Shown here: piece after piece, positions 41,415 to 50,160 of the stretch
Layout: each line of letters starts with the position of its first letter
Numbering within the stretch: the stretch's first letter is position 1
Assembly: GCA_017525805.1 (NCBI GenBank)
Contig: JAFXSH010000158.1
Coordinates: 1 to 55,065, forward strand
Reading direction: 5' to 3'
DNA length: 55,065 nucleotides
Source of the DNA: Clostridia bacterium
Lineage (GTDB): Bacteria; Bacillota_A; Clostridia; Christensenellales; Aristaeellaceae
Program-made: the position numbers and the translations under genes
Notes under the pieces: model-generated
What the model was told of the DNA's origin: nothing
Seen by the model: only the letters and a program-made list of their open reading frames with translations
Database searches by the model: none

Positions 41415-42485
41415 ATGGAACGTGTATATAATTTCTCTCCCGGCCCCTCCGCGCTGCCCCTGCCCGTGCTGGAAAAGGTGAAGGAAGCCCTGCCGGTGTA
41501 CGGCGATACTGGCATGAATGTGATGGAAATGAGCCATCGCAGCCCCATGTACCAGGCCATTATCGACGATACGGAAGCCCGGCTCCGCGCCCTGATGCAC
41601 ATTCCGGAAACCTACGCCGTGCTGTTCCTCCATGGCGGCGCCACCATGCAGTTCGCCTCCGTGCCCATGAACTTAGGCGTGAAGGGGGAAGCGGACTACA
41701 TCGACAGCGGCAATTTCGCCCACGGCGCGGCTGGTGAAGCGGCCAAGTATTTGAAGGTGAACGTGGTCGCGTCCTCCCGGGACGATAATTATGTATACAT
41801 TCCCGAATGGGAAGGCAAGCTGAATCCCGAAGCGGATTACCTGCATATCACCACCAACAACACCATTTACGGCACCCATTATACCAAGCTGCCCGAAGGC
41901 AAAGCGCCCCTGGTGGCCGATATGAGCAGCAACATTCTGGGTGAAGTGTACGACATCAATAAGTTCGGCGTGGTGTACGCCGGCGCGCAGAAGAACATTG
42001 GCCCCGCCGGCCTGTGCGTGCTGATCGTGAAGAAGGACCTGCTGGGCCATGCTTCCCCCATCTGCCCCAAGGTGCTCAACTTGGCCACCCAGGCAGAGAA
42101 CGGCAGCATGCTGAACACCCCCAACACTTTCGCCATCTACGTGGCGGGCCTGTGCATGGCCTGGCTGCAGGAGCAGGGCGGCGTGGAAGGCATTGAAAAG
42201 GTCAATAAGGAAAAGGCCGCGCTGCTGTATGATTACCTGGACAACAGCGCCCTGTTCAACGCCACCGCGCAGAAGGAATTCCGTTCCATCATGAACGTCA
42301 CCTTCGTCACCGGCGATAAGGAAAAGGACGCCGCTTTCGTCAAGTTCGCCGCCTCCAAGGGCCTGGTGAACCTGAAGGGCCACCGCAGCGTGGGCGGCAT
42401 GCGCGCCAGCATCTACAACGCCATGCCCATGGAAGGCGTGAAGAAGCTGATCGCCGTCATGAAGGAATTTGAAGTGAACGGATAA
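41415..42485 (+). CDS. serC: Phosphoserine aminotransferase
   Basis: A 356-residue PLP enzyme that converts 3-phosphohydroxypyruvate and glutamate to phosphoserine, second step of serine synthesis. Motifs: start VYNFSPGPSALPLPVLEKVK, FLHGGATMQFASVPMNL (PLP phosphate site), and AGAQKNIGPAGLCVLIV with the PLP Lys; end GHRSVGGMRASIYNAMP. RBS AAAGGTGG. Typical length and ending. First gene of the serC-serA pair. Confidence 0.95.
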   Translation: MERVYNFSPGPSALPLPVLEKVKEALPVYGDTGMNVMEMSHRSPMYQAIIDDTEARLRALMHIPETYAVLFLHGGATMQFASVPMNLGVKGEADYIDSGNFAHGAAGEAAKYLKVNVVASSRDDNYVYIPEWEGKLNPEADYLHITTNNTIYGTHYTKLPEGKAPLVADMSSNILGEVYDINKFGVVYAGAQKNIGPAGLCVLIVKKDLLGHASPICPKVLNLATQAENGSMLNTPNTFAIYVAGLCMAWLQEQGGVEGIEKVNKEKAALLYDYLDNSALFNATAQKEFRSIMNVTFVTGDKEKDAAFVKFAASKGLVNLKGHRSVGGMRASIYNAMPMEGVKKLIAVMKEFEVNG

Positions 42486-42497
42486 AGGAGAAGCCGC

Positions 42498-43661
42498 ATG
42501 TATAAGATCAAAACGCTGAATTCCATTTCGCCCGTTATTCATGAAGTGCTGTCCGCCGGACAGTACGTGGTGTCCAACGAGGAACCCACCCCCGACGCCA
42601 TCTTAGTGCGCAGCGCCGCCATGCATGATATGGAGCTGCCGGATTCCCTCCTGGCCATCGCCAGGGCCGGGGCGGGCACCAACAACATCCCCATCGATAA
42701 ATGCTCCGAAAAGGGCATCGTAGTCTTTAATACCCCCGGCGCCAACGCCAACGCCGTGGCGGAGCTGGTTATCGCCGGCCTGCTGCTCTCCAGCCGCGAC
42801 ATCGCGGGCGGCATCGCCTGGGTGAAGGAATCCAAGGACGAACCGGGCCTGGAAAAGCTGGTGGAAAAGAAAAAGAGCCAGTTCGTGGGCCCCGAACTGC
42901 GGGGCAAAAAGCTGGCCGTCATCGGTTTGGGCGCCATCGGCGCGCTGGTAGCCAACGCCGCCGCCCAGGGCCTCGGCATGGAAGTGGTGGGCTATGACCC
43001 CTATATCTCCGTGGCCCACGCCTGGGCGCTGTCCCGCGCCATTCACCGGGCCGACGCTATGGAAGACGCCGTGAAGGACGCGGACTACATCACCTTCCAT
43101 ATTCCCCTCATGGACACGACTCGGGGGACCATCAACGCGGCCTTTATCAAGAGCCTGAAAAAAGGCGTGCGCATCATGAACTTCTCCCGCGGTGAATTGG
43201 CTATTCCTGAAGACATCAAGGCCGCTATCGCGGAAGAGCAGCTGGCCGCTTATGTGACCGACTTCCCCTGCGCCGCCCTGGCGGACACCCCCAAGGTGAT
43301 TTGTCTGCCCCACTTGGGCGCGTCCACCCCGGAGAGCGAGGATCGCTGCGCCGAAATGGCCGCCAATGAACTCAAGGATTATCTGGAACGGGGCGTGATC
43401 CGCAACAGCGTGAACCTGCCCGAAATCGTGCTGGGCGTTCCGGAGGGCAGCCGCGTGCTGCTGATCCACAGGAACGTGCCCGGCGTGGTGAGCAGCATTT
43501 CCAGCCTGATTTCCGGTCGGGGCATCAACATTCAAAACATGCTGAATAAGAGCCGGGCCAATTACGCCGTCACCGTGCTGGAACTGGTGCAGCACCCCGA
43601 CGATACCCTGCTGGCCGCCCTGGGCAAGCTCAAGGACGTGGTCCGGGCCAGGCTGATCTGA
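42498..43661 (+). CDS. serA: D-3-phosphoglycerate dehydrogenase
   Basis: A 387-residue NAD-dependent enzyme, first step of serine synthesis. NAD-fold LAVIGLGAIGALVANAAAQG, substrate region NFSRGELAI, catalytic His in ICLPHLGASTPESED, and a C-terminal ACT domain from about 318 (VLLIHRNVPGVVSSISSLIS) that normally binds serine for feedback inhibition. Compared with the E. coli enzyme it is slightly short and lacks the larger intervening domain. It starts 12 bases behind serC with AAAGGAG. Terminator follows. Confidence 0.95.
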   Translation: MYKIKTLNSISPVIHEVLSAGQYVVSNEEPTPDAILVRSAAMHDMELPDSLLAIARAGAGTNNIPIDKCSEKGIVVFNTPGANANAVAELVIAGLLLSSRDIAGGIAWVKESKDEPGLEKLVEKKKSQFVGPELRGKKLAVIGLGAIGALVANAAAQGLGMEVVGYDPYISVAHAWALSRAIHRADAMEDAVKDADYITFHIPLMDTTRGTINAAFIKSLKKGVRIMNFSRGELAIPEDIKAAIAEEQLAAYVTDFPCAALADTPKVICLPHLGASTPESEDRCAEMAANELKDYLERGVIRNSVNLPEIVLGVPEGSRVLLIHRNVPGVVSSISSLISGRGINIQNMLNKSRANYAVTVLELVQHPDDTLLAALGKLKDVVRARLI

Positions 43662-43683
43662 TTCTATACACATTGCAAGACCG

Positions 43684-43712
43684 CCGCACGGCAGAAAAGC
43701 CGTGCGGTTTTT
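43684..43712 (+). terminator. Terminator of serC-serA
   Basis: Perfect 9-base stem CCGCACGGC (43684-43692) / GCCGTGCGG (43699-43707), 6-base loop, then five T. Confidence 0.9.
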
Positions 43713-43715
43713 CTC

Positions 43716-43745
43716 TTGACACATTCAAACAAAAAGGCATATAAT
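43716..43745 (+). promoter_or_regulatory. Promoter of glnN
   Basis: TTGACA at 43716-43721 and TATAAT at 43740-43745, 18-base spacer, both consensus. It starts four bases after the serA terminator T-run. Confidence 0.88.
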
Positions 43746-43800
43746 TTCAGGGTATTCTACCGATGCCGTTTATCGCGGCACACTGGACGGAGGCACATTC

Positions 43801-45888
43801 ATGAATTTACAGGAAACGTTCGGAAGCCTGGTGTTTAACGACGCGGTGATGCGGCAGCGTTTGCCCAAGGAGACTTATCGGGCGCTGCACCGCACCATCG
43901 CGGAAGGGAAATCCCTGAATCCCCAGGTGGCCAGTGTGGTGGCCAACACCATGAAGGATTGGGCCATTGAAAAGGGCGCCACCCATTACACCCACTGGTT
44001 CCAGCCCATGACGGGCATTACCGCCGAAAAGCACGATTCCTTCCTTTCGCCCATTGAGGGCGGTGGGGCCATTATGGAATTTGGCGGCAAAGAACTGGTG
44101 CGGGGCGAACCGGACGCTTCCTCCTTCCCCTCAGGGGGCCTGCGGGCCACCTTTGAGGCCCGGGGTTACACCGCCTGGGACCCAACCAGCTACGCTTTTA
44201 TCAAGGATGGCACCCTGTGCATCCCCACGGCTTTTTGCAGCTGGGGCGGTCACGCCCTGGACAAAAAAACGCCGCTGCTGCGCTCCAACGAGGCCCTGAA
44301 CCGCCAGGCCCGGCGCATCCTGCAATTGCTGGGCCACCCGGACGTAAAGAAGGTCAATGCTACGGTGGGGCCGGAGCAGGAGTATTTCCTCATCGACCGG
44401 GACCTGTATTACAAGCGCAAGGATTTGATTTACACTGGCCGCACCCTGTTCGGGGCCAAGCCGCCCAAGGGCCAGGAGCTGGACGACCATTATTTCGGCA
44501 ACCTGAAGCCCCGGGTAGCCGCTTTTATGCGCGAGGTGGACGAGGAGCTGTGGAAGCTGGGCGTGTCCGCCAAAACGGAGCACAATGAAGCGGCCCCCTG
44601 TCAGCATGAGCTGGCCCCCATTTTCACCACCAGCACCATCGCCACCGATCATAACCAGCTCACCATGGAAATCATGAAGCGGGTGGCCGGGAAGCATGGG
44701 TTTGCGTGCCTGCTGCATGAAAAGCCCTTCGCCGGGGTGAACGGCAGCGGCAAACACAACAACTGGTCCATGAGCACCGACACCGGCATGAACCTGCTGG
44801 AGCCGGGGGAGACCCCCGCCGAAAACGCCCAATTCCTGCTGTTCTTAGTGGCGGTGATCAAAGCGGTGGACCTGCACCAGGACCTGCTGCGCATCTCCGT
44901 AGCTGGGGCGGGCAACGATCACCGCTTAGGCGGCAACGAAGCGCCCCCTGCCATCATTTCCATGTTCTTGGGGGACGAGCTGGAAGCCATTTTGAACGCC
45001 ATCGAGCACCATAACGCTTACGTAGCCGGGGAACGGATGGATATGAACATCGGCGTGACCACCCTGCCCCGCATCCCCAAGGATACCACTGACCGGAACC
45101 GTACCTCCCCCTTCGCCTTTACTGGCAATAAATTCGAGTTCCGTTCCTTAGGGTCCTCCATGTCCATTGCCGAAGCCAATGTGGTGATCAATACCATCGT
45201 GGCGGACGTGCTGATGGAATTTGCGGAAAAACTGGAAGCGGCGGTGGATATTCGCGCCGAGGTGGAGCAGATCGTGGTGGACACCATCACGAACCACAAG
45301 CGCGTCATTTTCAACGGAAACAATTATTCCGACGAATGGAAGCGGGAAGCCCACGAACGGGGGCTGCTCGATCTTCCCTCTACCCCGGACGCCCTTCCCC
45401 TGCTGATTACGGAAGAAAATATCGCCTTGTTTGAGCGCCAGCGGGTATATACCCGTCAGGAGCTGTGCAGCCGCTATGATATCCAGCTGGAAAACTACTG
45501 CAAGGTGATTTCCATTGAAGCCCATACCATGCTTGATATGGTGAATCAGGAGATCCTGCCCGCCATCCTGGCGTATTCCGGCCAGGCGGCCCGGGACGCG
45601 GCCTCCAAGCGGCAGCTCTGCGCCGATTTGGAGCTGACTTATGAACAAAAGCTGGTACGGCGCCTGGCCGCGCTGATCGACAGGATCGGCGAACAGACGG
45701 AGGCGCTGGAGCAGGCTGTTTTAGGCCTGGAAACCGCCGGGGATGCCCTGGCCCAGGCCCGCTACTGCCGGGACAGCATCTTCCAGCGTATGCAAGCCCT
45801 GCGCGGCCCGGTAGACGAGGCGGAAACCATCGTGGACAAGCGCCTGTGGCCCTTCCCGGGCTATGGAGAACTGCTGACTACGAAATAA
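43801..45888 (+). CDS. glnN: Glutamine synthetase, type III
   Basis: A 695-residue GSIII, which joins glutamate, ammonia and ATP to glutamine as a large dodecamer. It is close to the usual 700-730 residues. Seen: the GSIII-specific N-terminus ([20 protein letters not shown]), [37 protein letters not shown], the catalytic [34 protein letters not shown] and [20 protein letters not shown]. It is monocistronic, between a consensus promoter and a strong terminator. RBS CGGAGG. GSIII is common in Clostridia, Bacteroidetes and cyanobacteria. Confidence 0.96.
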   Translation: MNLQETFGSLVFNDAVMRQRLPKETYRALHRTIAEGKSLNPQVASVVANTMKDWAIEKGATHYTHWFQPMTGITAEKHDSFLSPIEGGGAIMEFGGKELVRGEPDASSFPSGGLRATFEARGYTAWDPTSYAFIKDGTLCIPTAFCSWGGHALDKKTPLLRSNEALNRQARRILQLLGHPDVKKVNATVGPEQEYFLIDRDLYYKRKDLIYTGRTLFGAKPPKGQELDDHYFGNLKPRVAAFMREVDEELWKLGVSAKTEHNEAAPCQHELAPIFTTSTIATDHNQLTMEIMKRVAGKHGFACLLHEKPFAGVNGSGKHNNWSMSTDTGMNLLEPGETPAENAQFLLFLVAVIKAVDLHQDLLRISVAGAGNDHRLGGNEAPPAIISMFLGDELEAILNAIEHHNAYVAGERMDMNIGVTTLPRIPKDTTDRNRTSPFAFTGNKFEFRSLGSSMSIAEANVVINTIVADVLMEFAEKLEAAVDIRAEVEQIVVDTITNHKRVIFNGNNYSDEWKREAHERGLLDLPSTPDALPLLITEENIALFERQRVYTRQELCSRYDIQLENYCKVISIEAHTMLDMVNQEILPAILAYSGQAARDAASKRQLCADLELTYEQKLVRRLAALIDRIGEQTEALEQAVLGLETAGDALAQARYCRDSIFQRMQALRGPVDEAETIVDKRLWPFPGYGELLTTK

Positions 45889-45900
45889 GAGAATCGAAAA

Positions 45901-45941
45901 ACCCCGTTCTGAGCCATTGATGGGCACAGAACGGGGTTTTT
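45901..45941. terminator. Bidirectional terminator of glnN and rsbW-like gene
   Basis: ACCCCGTTCTG (45901-45911) / CAGAACGGGGT (45927-45937), perfect 11 bases, with T run on the plus side and A run (T on minus) on the other, so it ends both convergent transcripts. Confidence 0.92.
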
Positions 45942-45955
45942 GCATGCCAGATGGA

Positions 45956-46366
45956 TCAGCCGATGTTTTTCTGAATCTTGAGGATGTTCTTGCCATCCTT
46001 GTATTCATATTCGACGCCATCCATGCTCTTTTTTACCATATAGATACCCAGGCCGCCGATCTGCCTTTCCTCGGCGGGCAGGGTCACGTCCGGGTCTGGT
46101 TTTTTCAGCGGATCGTAAGGCACGCCGTGATCGATGAAGGTGATGGATACGGACAGGGGATTCTGCAGCACCTCCACTCGAACGGTGGCCGAGCCTCCGG
46201 GGGAATCGTACGCATAGCTGGCGATATTCACGTACAGCTCTTCCACGGCCACGTCGATCTGCATTTTGGTTTTCATGGGACAGTCCAATTGCTCCAAATG
46301 ACCGTCCATAAAGGAAAGCACCTGATCCAGGTTTTCCACCCGGGCTTCAAGGGTCAGCTCATTCAA
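45956..46366 (-). CDS. Anti-sigma factor kinase-like ATP-binding protein (RsbW/SpoIIAB type)
   Basis: A 136-residue GHKL-ATPase of the serine-kinase anti-sigma group. Blocks: QIDVAVEELYVNIASYAYD (N box), FIDHGVPYDPL (G1), GGLGIYMVKKSMD (G2), ending with KNILKIQKNIG. Such proteins bind a sigma factor and phosphorylate the STAS partner. I chose TTG 46366 because GGAGGAG lies six bases upstream and the length then fits the family; earlier starts in the same frame lack a site. It is the last gene in a three-gene operon and ends at the glnN terminator. Which sigma factor it controls is not shown; no sigma gene lies beside it. Confidence 0.82.
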   Translation of the reverse strand: MNELTLEARVENLDQVLSFMDGHLEQLDCPMKTKMQIDVAVEELYVNIASYAYDSPGGSATVRVEVLQNPLSVSITFIDHGVPYDPLKKPDPDVTLPAEERQIGGLGIYMVKKSMDGVEYEYKDGKNILKIQKNIG

Positions 46367-46553
46367 GTTTTTCTCCTCCGTTCCGGCATACTGAAAGCTT
46401 ATCATACTGGCTGTGAACCACAAAGAAATCCTCGTCTCCGGTGATGGAAAAGCCATAGGTGTTATTCCAGGCATAGAGGCAGGGGAAGGAAAGCAACGAA
46501 AACGGGTTGCGGCGCACATCCCGGCAGGCTTCTATCCAGAAACGGTCTTTCAC
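46359..46553 (-). CDS. Small fragment between STAS and anti-sigma genes, DUF2156-like remnant?
   Basis: A 64-residue frame between the STAS and anti-sigma genes, in the same direction. Start is GTG 46553 with a weak site; the stop overlaps the start of the next gene by eight bases. The sequence RNPFSLLSFPCLYAWNNTYG followed by DEDFFVVHSQYDKL resembles the N-terminal part of phosphatidylglycerol lysyltransferase-like DUF2156 proteins (pattern N-x-x-S-x-x-x-L-Y-x-W-x-x-x-Y), but the protein stops far too early. It may be a truncated copy, a short regulator, or non-coding. Codon use is compatible with the neighbours. Confidence 0.4.
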   Translation of the reverse strand: MKDRFWIEACRDVRRNPFSLLSFPCLYAWNNTYGFSITGDEDFFVVHSQYDKLSVCRNGGEKLE

Positions 46554-46573
46554 TCCGATCGGCCGGAAACGCG

Positions 46574-46873
46574 TTACGCCTCAATATTCAGGATATCCAC
46601 GAATCCCGTCACATCGAAAATTTCCATGATTTCAGGCTTCACATTGCGAATAACCATTTTTCCCTGCTTGTTCATGACCTTCTGAGCGGAGAGCAGCACG
46701 CGCAGCCCGGCAGAAGAAATGTAATCCAGCTTGTCCAGATCCAGCGCGAATTCAGTGACACCGTTCAAAGCGGTACGCAGTTCGTTTTCCAGCTGGGGAG
46801 AGGTGGTAGTATCCAAACGGCCTTCCAGGGCAATGGTCAGTTCACTTCCGTTCTGCTTCTTTACGATGTTCAT
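46574..46873 (-). CDS. STAS-domain anti-sigma factor antagonist (RsbV/SpoIIAA type)
   Basis: A 99-residue STAS protein: LTIALEGRLDTTTSPQLENE, FALDLDKLDYISSAGLRVLL with the phosphorylatable Ser in the DxSSxGL motif, then NVKPEIMEIFDVTGFVDIL. Unphosphorylated, such proteins bind an RsbW-type kinase and free a sigma factor; the partner is encoded two genes downstream. Good RBS AAAAGGAGATT. A promoter lies at 46976-47003 with a GC-rich leader of about 95 nt. Confidence 0.93.
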   Translation of the reverse strand: MNIVKKQNGSELTIALEGRLDTTTSPQLENELRTALNGVTEFALDLDKLDYISSAGLRVLLSAQKVMNKQGKMVIRNVKPEIMEIFDVTGFVDILNIEA

Positions 46874-46975
46874 GTGATAATCTCCTTTTCTGTGAAATCT
46901 GATTATGGCAAGCGCTCAAGCGGCGGTTTTTGCATGTGCCGCCGCGCGGCGCGTGCGGAAAAGCATTCCATTTAT

Positions 46976-47003
46976 ATTATATACGTTTTTTCAAGAAAAG
47001 CAA
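46976..47003 (-). promoter_or_regulatory. Promoter of the STAS/anti-sigma operon
   Basis: Minus strand TTGCTT (47003-46998) and TATAAT (46981-46976), 16-base spacer. The leader contains a GC-rich palindromic stretch (about 46938-46957) that could fold. Confidence 0.65.
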
Positions 47004-47025
47004 TGGGCAATCAGCACTTCCGGGC

Positions 47026-50000
47026 TCATCGGCCTGCAAAAGGATGCTTCATCAGCCTTTCCTTCAGCGCTTTCCACGTCTCGCCTGTCCATTTCGCTGT
47101 TTCGGGCAGCCAAAGCAAAAGGCGGAGAATCAGCAGCAGTGTGCCACCCAGCAGGAAATCGTGGCAAAGGGAAAAACAGAACAATTGCTTCTGGTTGTCC
47201 GCGAAGCCGTTGCCAAGCACCGACAGAGGGAACTGGAGCACCCCCGTAATCATCAGGAACAGGGGAATGGTACACAGCATCCGTTTCCAAAGGGGACAAT
47301 CTTTTCGCAGCATATACCATATGCACAGTGCCAGCAGCGCTCCGTAATGCAGGATATAGCCTAAGAATGAACCGGGCGTGAGCCAGGAACGCCAGCCCGG
47401 CCACAGGTTCCAGCCGTTCACGTCGTCGTGGTCAAGGGCGCTGTAATCCTGGCCCACATAGACGCGGAAGCCGGTGTACAGGGACTTGGATTCCCTGGCG
47501 GCGTGATCCAGCATGTACCACAGCTTGGCGGGATGGGTCAGATACCATTTTACGATGGTCAGCATGCTCACGTGATCGTAGAACCCCGTCTGCGCTTCAT
47601 CGGACAGGGGCTTATACACGTAATCGATGTCGTCCCCGAAGGAAACGTACTTGCCGATGTCCGGGGCCATGGCGGTATCCACGCCCAAGGCCTCCATATC
47701 GCCGATGGGATCGTCTGAAATCATGAAGATGCCGTAGAAATACGCCTGCCACATGGTATGCTTCTGGGATACACTGTCCTCGGTGCGGTCGGTCTGATAT
47801 ACGCCGAGGCCGGAGAAGGCCAGCACGCCGCACAGCGCCAGGGCGACGAGGCCCTGCACCGCCTGCAGGTCGTACCGGTAGGGACGGTGATACCAGCATA
47901 AGGTCAGGAAAAGCAGCGCGCCCCCCGGCAAAGCCATGACCATCTGGGATTTGGCGGTGATCAGGATGTTCAGGGAAAGAAACAGCCCCAGCAGCCAGGC
48001 GGGCCGCTTCCAGCTTTTTTTTCGGGGCATCACGCAGAGATGCACGGCGCACATCACGGAAAGCAGCAGGCCCAGCAGGATGCTGCCCTCGCCAAAGAGG
48101 CTGTTGAACCAGGTGAGGTAGGTTTCGTTGAATAAAATGAGGATGAGCAGGGCGGCGGCGGGCGCGATCCATTTGCCCAGCAGGGGAAACAGGTCGCTGA
48201 CGATCTGGAGCACGCAGGCCAGCATGATTACGCCCATGAGCCAGGCCAGCAGATAAGTGCTGAACCCTAAGCCCAGGGGCTCCGTCAGCAAGCGCAGGAG
48301 TCCCGCGAACCAATACAGGCTGTAGGTGGGCTTGAGGGGGGTGAGCTTGAGGAAATCAAAGCCGCTGGTATAGGCGTAATCCTCGATGGCGTAATGCCCA
48401 GCCTGGCTGTCTGTATTGAAATACGTCATGCTGTCCCAGGTGATATCCAGCTGTTCCATCATACGGCCATAGTCACCGTTGTTGACGGAGGCGGGATGGT
48501 TCGAGGGCAGGTACACCGCCGTCAGGATGGCGGCGCATACGAGGCCGGTGAGCAGCAGGAAGGGAAAGGGGTGGGCGCTGAGGATTTCCGCCCAGCGTTT
48601 CAGCGTTTTAAGCGGGCTGGGGGAAGGGCCCTCCGCGGAACGCACTGTGAGCGGAGAGACCGCAACCACGTAGGGTTCTTCCATGTACCGGGTGAACCAT
48701 TGGACGGCCAGGGGCAGGCTGTAAATCACCAGGCAGAGCAGCTCCGTCAGCAGCGTCACCGTCAGGAAGGTCTGGCACAGCATGTACTGCTGACTTTGGG
48801 CGTAGCCGTTAAGAATGAGGGCGAAGGGCAGGAACAGGGTAGAGCAAAGGGAGAACAGGGCGATCAGCCCCGGCGCCATCCGGCGTTTCCGGATGGCCAG
48901 TGCCGCCCAGAGCCCCGTCAGCAAAAGCTGAATGAAAAAGAAGCCTGCCCAGTTCAGCGGGAGGATCTTCCAGAGGAAGGCCAGCGGTCCGCCCTCCGTC
49001 CGAGCTGCGGAAAAGCCCTTTTCGTTGGGGGTCAGGGTGCTGTTCCTGGTGTTTTCAAAGCCCTTCCCGCCCCACAGCTCCTGTGCGCACAGCGCTTTGA
49101 TCAGCAGGCCGGGGCGGGAGAGATAGGCGCTGAGGATTTTTCCGGAGGACAAACGGGAAAACAGTTTTTCCGCTTCATCCTTGTCCCGAGGATTGTGAAC
49201 GTAGCTTTCCTCGGGCTCGTAGAAGGATTTTCCCACGTCCCCCAGGTAGCTTTCGTCCAGTCCCCAATCCGCCAAAATGGCTTCGGGATCGTCCGCCTCA
49301 CGCAGCAGGGCGTTGAAGGCGGATTCATACAGGGAGGCATTGGAAAAATAGTCCACATCGCTCCCCGCCAGCTGAATGGCGCTTCCCACGCCGCCAAACA
49401 GCACCGCCGCCGTCAGAACCAGCGCAAGGATTTTCCGGGGAAGGCTTTTGCGGCAGGAATAGATCAGCCAGCCGTTCACCGCCAGGACCGGCGGCAGGAA
49501 CACGATCATCGGCGACAGGGATTTGAGCAGCAGGATGGAAAGGAACGCCAGGGGGAGGAGCCACCTGACCCGGCGATCTTCGTCCAGGAAGAAGGCCCTG
49601 AGCGCCGATGCGATGAACAGCAGGGAAAAAGCGATGGCCGCCGCTTCGGGGTACAGGCTGCGGAAAATGGCGCAGAAGTTGCCGTCCGTATATACGAGGC
49701 ACAGGATCAGCGCGGGCACCATCCAGGCCCGGGGCAGCTTTTCATGCAGCGCCCCGGTGATCAGTCCCGCAGCCAGGGCCAGCAGAAGGGCCCACACGAA
49801 GGAGAGCGCGTCAATGGAAAAGGGAAGGCCGAAGGGGGCGGTAAAAAGCCGCACCAGCGCCACGGCGTACACAGTGCTGCCGCCGGTATTGGGGGAAAGA
49901 AGGGAGGCCCAGGAAAAGCGGGTATAACTGAATGTGACCAAGGGCCGCACGTACTGTAAATCCCCCAGGGCCAGATCCTCCGGCGTCCAGGTGAGCCCGC

Positions 50001-50160
50001 ACTGGGACAGGATGATTTCGTACTGCCCGAAATCGATGGCGTACAGGCGGGGGTATTTGGCGAAGCCGACCGTCAGGCAGAAGGCAGCGCAAACAAAGGC
50101 CGCCAGCGCAGGCAAACGGCTGGGAGAAGCGCCAAACCATCCTTTCAGCCTTTTGATCAT
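47026..50160 (-). CDS. Giant polytopic membrane protein with two duplicated halves, GT-C-like
   Basis: A 1044-residue membrane protein with roughly 20 or more helices, not matching a named family I know. It is an internal duplication: 41-58 (AIDFGQYEIILSQCGLTW) aligns with 558-575 (SVNNGDYGRMMEQLDITW), and about 45 residues later LVRLFTAPFGLPFS aligns with LLRLLTEPLGLGFS. The halves are about 517 residues apart. The first outer loop with an acidic residue (Asp43; NGD at 561-563) and many-helix layout recall GT-C glycosyltransferases that use lipid-linked sugar donors. Start 50160 overlaps the stop of the SGNH gene (ATGA). It is the last gene of the operon; a glycosyl- or modification-transferase of a surface polymer is inferred. 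Confidence 0.7.
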   Translation of the reverse strand: MIKRLKGWFGASPSRLPALAAFVCAAFCLTVGFAKYPRLYAIDFGQYEIILSQCGLTWTPEDLALGDLQYVRPLVTFSYTRFSWASLLSPNTGGSTVYAVALVRLFTAPFGLPFSIDALSFVWALLLALAAGLITGALHEKLPRAWMVPALILCLVYTDGNFCAIFRSLYPEAAAIAFSLLFIASALRAFFLDEDRRVRWLLPLAFLSILLLKSLSPMIVFLPPVLAVNGWLIYSCRKSLPRKILALVLTAAVLFGGVGSAIQLAGSDVDYFSNASLYESAFNALLREADDPEAILADWGLDESYLGDVGKSFYEPEESYVHNPRDKDEAEKLFSRLSSGKILSAYLSRPGLLIKALCAQELWGGKGFENTRNSTLTPNEKGFSAARTEGGPLAFLWKILPLNWAGFFFIQLLLTGLWAALAIRKRRMAPGLIALFSLCSTLFLPFALILNGYAQSQQYMLCQTFLTVTLLTELLCLVIYSLPLAVQWFTRYMEEPYVVAVSPLTVRSAEGPSPSPLKTLKRWAEILSAHPFPFLLLTGLVCAAILTAVYLPSNHPASVNNGDYGRMMEQLDITWDSMTYFNTDSQAGHYAIEDYAYTSGFDFLKLTPLKPTYSLYWFAGLLRLLTEPLGLGFSTYLLAWLMGVIMLACVLQIVSDLFPLLGKWIAPAAALLILILFNETYLTWFNSLFGEGSILLGLLLSVMCAVHLCVMPRKKSWKRPAWLLGLFLSLNILITAKSQMVMALPGGALLFLTLCWYHRPYRYDLQAVQGLVALALCGVLAFSGLGVYQTDRTEDSVSQKHTMWQAYFYGIFMISDDPIGDMEALGVDTAMAPDIGKYVSFGDDIDYVYKPLSDEAQTGFYDHVSMLTIVKWYLTHPAKLWYMLDHAARESKSLYTGFRVYVGQDYSALDHDDVNGWNLWPGWRSWLTPGSFLGYILHYGALLALCIWYMLRKDCPLWKRMLCTIPLFLMITGVLQFPLSVLGNGFADNQKQLFCFSLCHDFLLGGTLLLILRLLLWLPETAKWTGETWKALKERLMKHPFAGR

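Noticed and set aside
48394..49959. Open frame of 521 codons on the plus strand opposite the duplicated membrane protein
   Set aside because: Composition (Gln, Gly, Arg-rich) is typical for the complement of hydrophobic codons; no start site or family.
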